Shown: positions 60,067-64,000 of the stretch, piece after piece
Layout: each line of letters opens with the position of its first letter
Numbering within the stretch: position 1 is the first letter of the stretch
Position numbers and translations under genes: made by a program
From: Theropithecus gelada
Lineage: Eukaryota > Chordata > Mammalia > Primates > Cercopithecidae
Assembly (NCBI RefSeq): GCF_003255815.1
Contig: NC_037674.1
Coordinates: forward strand, 18,063,615 to 18,127,614
Direction of reading: 5' to 3'
Length of the DNA stretch: 64,000 nt
The notes under the pieces: model-generated
Told to the model about the DNA's origin: nothing
The model's input: only the letters and a program-made list of their open reading frames with translations
Database searches by the model: none

Positions 60067-60344
60067 TGTACTAAGGTGTTTTATTTCTCCTTGAGTCAGT
60101 TTAACTTTTGAGTCACTAATTTATGTTATTGAATTTGTTGGCATATAGTTCATAGTATTAATTCATTTATTTTTATTTCTTTTCCCAGATGTTTTTAAAG
60201 CTAAAATTTCCCTCTGAGCATTGCTTCAGCCATTTCCCATAGCTTGTGACATGTATTTTCATTTTTAATATAATTTTGCGATTTCTGTTTGTATTTCTTC
60301 CTTGATTCAATTGTTGTTGAGAATTTCTTAAAACATTTTTGAGG

Positions 60345-60430
60345 CCAGGTTCAGTGGCTCATGCTTCAAACTCCTAGACTCAAGGGATTCTCCCGCCCAG
60401 CCTCCCGGGCAACTGTACTACAGGCACAGT
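60345..60430. mobile_element. Chimeric Alu remnant
   Basis: ggccaggttcagtggctcat (plus-strand Alu start) runs straight into minus-strand Alu text aaactcctagactcaaggga, a rearranged remnant. Confidence 0.6.
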
Positions 60431-61065
60431 TACCTTTTCAGTTGTGTTTTCTTGTAATACCGTTGTACTCCTCCATCGCCCAGTGTGTCTTTGATTCATA
60501 AAGCATAAGGGATCCATTTTGGTATGTCTGTGAAATGGGTCTCTATGCAATCTTTTTTTTTTTTTTCAGATGACTGCCCATTTGTCTCAGCAATACTTAT
60601 TAATTTATGGATATTTATTTTTGGAAGTCATGAGTTCAGCACTGGGAACAGATTAGGTTACCTAGGAATACATTGTGGAGTGAGAAAATAGGGCCTAGGC
60701 CTGAATTTTGAAAGGTTCCCAAAATGTCAACAGTTGAAGAGGATGAATCAACAACAAAAAACCACTCAGAGAGATGAGAAGCCTCTGGAAGTGATTCTGT
60801 CAGTCAAAGGGAGAGACTGGCTAAGTCAAAGCTTGCTGAGAGATTCAGGAAGTGTAGGACAGAAGTTGTTCACAAGATCCAGCCACACGGACACCGTGGA
60901 CCTTGGTGACTGCTGTCTGGAGGAGAGACGAGGGCAAATGTTAGATTAGGGTGGGTTCAGAAGTCAGCAAGAAGTGGGAGATGGCAAACAGTGAGACTAG
61001 TTGCAAGAAGCTTATCTGTGAAAGGCAGGAGAGTGAAGAGGAAGGTTTTAAAGATGAGAGAAACC
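60431..61065. other. Intron, ancient repeat-like, no gene seen
   Basis: Diverged sequence with LINE-1 text at 60560-60620 and LINE-2-like text after 60640. No splice-bounded coding block. Confidence 0.4.
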
Positions 61066-61179
61066 GACACGGGGGCTCACGCCTGTAATCCCAAAACTTT
61101 GGGAGGCTGCAGAAGGGAGGATCACTTGAGCCCAGGAGTCTAAGACCAACATGGGCAACAGGTTGAGATCCTGCCTTTA

Positions 61180-61180
<1 letters not shown>
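61066..61180 (+). mobile_element. Alu left-arm fragment
   Basis: Plus-strand Alu arm (gggggctcacgcctgtaatc) ending where the opposite-strand Alu poly(T) starts. Confidence 0.75.
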
Positions 61181-61181
<1 letters not shown>

Positions 61182-61212
<31 letters not shown>

Positions 61213-61483
61213 GAGATGGTGTCTCGCTCTGTTGTGCCCAGGTCGGAGTGCAGTGGCACAATCTCAGCTCACTGCAACCTCTGCCTCCTGGGTTCAAGCG
61301 ATTCTCCCGAGTAACTGGGATTACAGGCGCCGCCACCACACCCGGCTAATTTTTTGTATTGTTAGTAGAGATGGGGTTTCACCATGTTGGTCAGGCTGGT
61401 CTCGAACTCCTGACCTCAGGTGATCCACCACCGTGGCCTCCCAAAGTGCTGGGATTATAGGCATGAGCCACTGTTCGGCCCCC
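61182..61483 (-). mobile_element. Alu
   Basis: Minus-strand Alu with about 30 bases of poly(T), facing the preceding plus-strand arm. Confidence 0.88.
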
Positions 61484-62347
61484 AAAGTGTTTTAAAAATT
61501 AGCCAAGTGTTGTGGCTAATAGTAAGGATCCAGTGAAGAGGAAGAGGTGGAGGCAACAAGTGAAGAGACTGGTGATCAGTAGTGAAGGGCTTCTGACATG
61601 GCAGCGTGAGAACTAAGCCTGAGGCAGAAGGGCCTGCTTTGTTGCAGCAGGTGAGGAGATGAGGATGGAGAGAGGACTCTCTTTGTTTCCTCCTTTATTG
61701 TGATCAGAGCAGCAATAGGTTAGAGGTGATGATGGAGGTAGGATGGTGGGTGCCTGTGAGTTCCAGCAGAGGTCAAGGGTCATGTTGTTGAGGGGCCTGC
61801 TGAGGTGGAGGTGTGGTGACCACATTGCAGATCCAGAGGGTCACCCCATCTAATCCCCAGTTAGGACCTTTAGCTTGGCTGCCGCACCTGGGGAAGGGGC
61901 CAAGCGTTCAGCTTTTCATAGCCCGTTACTTTTCCTCCCATCCCATCTTCCACATTTATTACCCTGCTAAAGCCCCTCTAGCCATGGCCTCATTCTTGTT
62001 GCCCGGGTGGTGCAGAGAGCCTCTCATGCACTGATCCCTGGTACCCCCAGCTTGGAAGGCTGGCAGAGCACCCCATACTCTCAGGCCCTGGTGGTTCTGA
62101 TCCCTGTTGGAACTCCCCTGTAAGCAGCCTCTGCCTGTGTGGCTTAGAAGGTGAGCAGAGATCATCTAGATACTAATTTCTATTGCTGTGGTCTTCTTGG
62201 GGGGATGTCCAGCCTCTGGTATTCCCATCTGGGAAGACCATTGCAGTTGATTCATCTTATTGGAAGCTGTGAAATGCAGTTTCGAGGCAGAGGAGATAAT
62301 TTTGTGCTTGCCTTCTGGCTCAGTCCTGAGTATCCTCTCTTCTGCAG
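61484..62347. other. Intron, no gene seen
   Basis: Partly LINE-2-like (61497-61800), then unique-looking sequence up to the exon at 62348. Confidence 0.45.
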
Positions 62348-62435
62348 GGGTACACAAACTTGCCTGATTCCAGGGATGTATGGATAGGGGATGAGCGAGG
62401 AGGCCTTTCTGCAGTGAGGAAGAACTCCGCCTACG
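62348..62435 (+). CDS. STARD9: STARD9 exon: linker before START
   Basis: 88 bp, phase 0 in, phase 1 out. Acceptor tcttctgcag, donor gtgagt. It encodes GYTNLPDSRDVWIGDERGG then LSAVRKNSAY. It joins in frame to the exon ending 44366 across the 18 kb intron. Confidence 0.92.
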
Positions 62436-62582
62436 GTGAGTTGCGGGGAGTGTTGGGGATAGCCAGCTGCCTGGTTTGGGGACTCGGGGGCTGATGGCTG
62501 TTAGATCTTAGTGGGTCACTGGTCTGCGGGAGAGCTGTTGCTGTCCTGAGGCCATCACAGGGTCTCCACCTATTTCTTGTAG

Positions 62583-62704
62583 GCCGCAGAGCCTCCCTGG
62601 GCAGTTGCTGCTGTTCACCATCCAGTCTGTCCAACTCGGGGACCTGCTTTTCCTCCTCCTATCAGGATTTGGCCAAGCATGTCGTGGACACTTCTATGGC
62701 TGAT
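62583..62704 (+). CDS. STARD9: STARD9 exon: Ser/Cys-rich linker
   Basis: 122 bp, phase 1 in, phase 0 out. Acceptor tttcttgtag, donor gtgagt; the preceding intron is 147 bp. It encodes RRASLGSCCCSPSSLSNSGT, CFSSSYQDLAKHVVDTSMAD. RRAS matches a basophilic kinase consensus. Confidence 0.92.
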
Positions 62705-62861
62705 GTGAGTAACTGCTCCTGCCTGTCCCTATCATTCCTTTACCTAGACCTCTGCTGGGTGTGCAGGAAGAGAAAATAGGAAAAAAGCTGGACAGATGAG
62801 GAGCCCAAGGCTTATGGGCATCTTCAGTGGTTCTTCATCTTGAGAAAAGGGGAATTCAGGC

Positions 62862-62994
62862 CAGGTGTAGTAGCTTATGCCTGTAATCCCAACATTTTGG
62901 GAGGCTGAAGCGGGACGATCACTTGAGGTCAGCAGTTCGAGACCAGCCTGGGAAGCATAGCAAGACCCTGTTTCTACAAAAAAATAAAAACATT
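62862..62994 (+). mobile_element. Alu monomer / FLAM-like
   Basis: Single plus-strand Alu arm with its own A-rich end. Confidence 0.8.
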
Positions 62995-63290
62995 AGGCCA
63001 GGCGTGATAGCTCACACCTGTAATCCCAGCACTTTGGGAGGCTGAGGTGGGAAGATTGCTTGAGTCCAGGAGTTCAAGACCAGCCTGGACAACATGGTGA
63101 GAGTCTGTTTCTACCAAAAAATACAAAAAGATAGCCGGGTGTGGTGGTGTGTACCTGTAGTCCTAGAGACTGGGAGGCTGAGGTGGGAGGATCGCTTAAC
63201 CCCAGGAGGTTAACGCTGCAGTGAGCCGTGATTACGCCACTCCACTCCAGCCTGGATGACACAGCTAGACCCTGTCTCAAAAAAAAAAGA
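62995..63290 (+). mobile_element. Alu
   Basis: Plus-strand dimeric Alu immediately after the monomer, poly(A) at 63280-63290. Confidence 0.88.
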
Positions 63291-63385
63291 AAAGGAGAAT
63301 TGAGCAGAGGCAGGCCAGACTGACTAACCCCGGGGCTTAGTTTTTACGATGCCTCCTAATTTGGGTGTGGCCATTGTGTCCCCAG

Positions 63386-63450
63386 GTAATGGCTGCTTGT
63401 TCGGATAATTTGCACAACCTCTTCAGCTGCCAGGCAACAGCTGGCTGGAA
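63386..63450 (+). CDS. STARD9: STARD9 exon: START domain, first helix
   Basis: 65 bp, phase 0 in, phase 2 out. Acceptor tgtccccag, donor gtaagt. It encodes VMAACSDNLHNLFSCQATAG and W plus a split Asn codon, the N-terminal helix of the START lipid-transfer fold. Confidence 0.92.
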
Positions 63451-63637
63451 GTAAGTTTGTGTGGGGTCCTTTGTCCAGTGTCTCACGTCTTGGTCCTAAG
63501 CTTGTCACTCTGCTCAGCTTCTCTCCTCCCTTCCCTTACCTGGATTCCTCGAGTCTTCACTCTGAGCCCCTCCTTTGTGACCCTTGGAGCCCATTTTTGA
63601 CTCCCTCCTATTTTCTGTGCTTGGTGTCTCCCCCCAG

Positions 63638-63840
63638 CTACCAGGGTGAGGAGCAGGCGGTGCAGCTTTACTACAAGGTGTTTTCTTCCACTCGGCATGG
63701 CTTTCTGGGGGCAGGTGTGGTGTCCCAGCCGCTGTCTCACGTGTGGGCGGCTGTCAGTGACCCCAGTCTATGGCCCCTGTATTACAAGCCCATCCAGACA
63801 GCAAGGCTGCATCAGCGAGTGACCAACAGCATCAGCCTGG
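63638..63840 (+). CDS. STARD9: STARD9 exon: START domain, beta strands
   Basis: 203 bp, phase 2 in, phase 1 out. Acceptor ctccccccag, donor gtgagc. It encodes YQGEEQAVQLYYKVFSSTRH, GFLGAGVVSQPLSHVWAAVS and DPSLWPLYYKPIQTARLHQR followed by VTNSISL. The pattern (V.LYYKVF, G.GVV..PLS.VW..V.D...WPLY) is that of START domains. The remaining START exons lie beyond the window end. Confidence 0.94.
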
Positions 63841-64000
63841 GTGAGCCCAGGGAAGAAAGGCTTCCACGGGGCCTGGCTTCTGGTGTGCCCAGTGGGGTCC
63901 TGCTGGGGGATAGAGGTGGTGGAGGGTTGGAGGCAGCCCTATTGGGAGGCCAGGTACTCAGGTTACCTTGATTGCTCAGCCTAGGTTGAGCTAGGTGTCA

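Larger units (their letters stand above)
56360..60340 (-). mobile_element. Antisense LINE-1 block with nested repeats
   Basis: Old minus-strand LINE-1 from 3' UTR (56400-56640) through ORF2 (57590-59780, 60070-60340; e.g. cattcttcagttgatgggcc, gaccagccctgtgtttctgt-like text). It is interrupted by an ancient LTR/DNA-type repeat (56643-57590) and by Alus. All frames are disrupted. Confidence 0.78.
8580..63840 (+). other. STARD9: STARD9 gene body (partial; 21 internal coding exons)
   Basis: Twenty-one exons can be chained in one frame with GT-AG introns throughout. Exon lengths sum to 13,060 nt and every junction phase agrees. The order kinesin motor, FHA, coiled coil, very long disordered region, START is unique to STARD9 (about 4700 residues in human), so roughly 230 N-terminal and 115 C-terminal residues lie outside the window. 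From the literature as I know it, the protein is a centrosome/spindle microtubule kinesin needed for pericentriolar material cohesion in mitosis and is regulated by mitotic kinases and turnover. No frameshift or premature stop was found in any exon, so the allele looks functional. No promoter or polyadenylation region of the gene lies in the window. Confidence 0.96.

Noticed and set aside
63459..63637. Start of the open frame 63459-63971 as coding
   Set aside because: The acceptor at 63638 and START homology show only 63638-63840 is exon; the rest is intron.

Overview
This window is primate nuclear DNA: about 64 kb from inside one large plus-strand gene, STARD9 (a giant kinesin-3-like motor also called KIF16A, with a C-terminal lipid-binding START domain). 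The host is most likely an Old World monkey (macaque, baboon or relative). Several young AluY copies carry 'ctcaagcctgtaatccc' in the left monomer and 'gagatccggccactgc' in the right monomer, which I know as typical of cercopithecid AluY rather than human AluY.

I could place 21 consecutive STARD9 coding exons (8580 to 63840). All have GT-AG splice sites and a matching phase chain, giving 13,060 nt (4353 codons plus 1 nt) of open frame. The upstream exons (promoter, N-terminal part of the motor) and the last START exons lie outside the window. Protein layout, N to C: second half of the kinesin motor with a Ser/Gly-rich insertion (8580-11604); neck and short coiled coil (13132-13740); pre-FHA helix and FHA domain (17371-24168); Gln-rich coiled coil (29610-30763); one 10.2 kb exon coding for about 3400 mostly disordered Ser/Pro-rich residues (32621-42838); short coiled coil and Ser-rich linker (43024-44366, 62348-62704); start of the START domain (63386-63840).

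Between exons: 1-8579 is intron, filled with old sense-strand LINE-1 pieces broken up by Alu copies. 8.6-32.6 kb holds compact exons among Alu, MIR, MER5-like, hAT-like and LTR-like elements. 44.4-62.3 kb is an 18 kb intron, largely antisense LINE-1 plus many Alus and a nearly complete Tigger-type MITE. I saw no second protein-coding gene, tRNA, rRNA or CRISPR array.

No wholly new system is evident. The items most worth checking are short functional motifs in STARD9 (a DSGxxS degron beside an RRxS site in the motor insertion, two KVSF/RVSF PP1-docking motifs, a TQT/SQT cluster resembling LC8 sites, repeated S-S-P Polo-box sites), a frame-neutral 39 bp candidate cassette exon inside the FHA fold, and a close inverted Alu pair able to form a long hairpin. 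Functional roles given for STARD9 come from family knowledge; exon limits come from reading the sequence.
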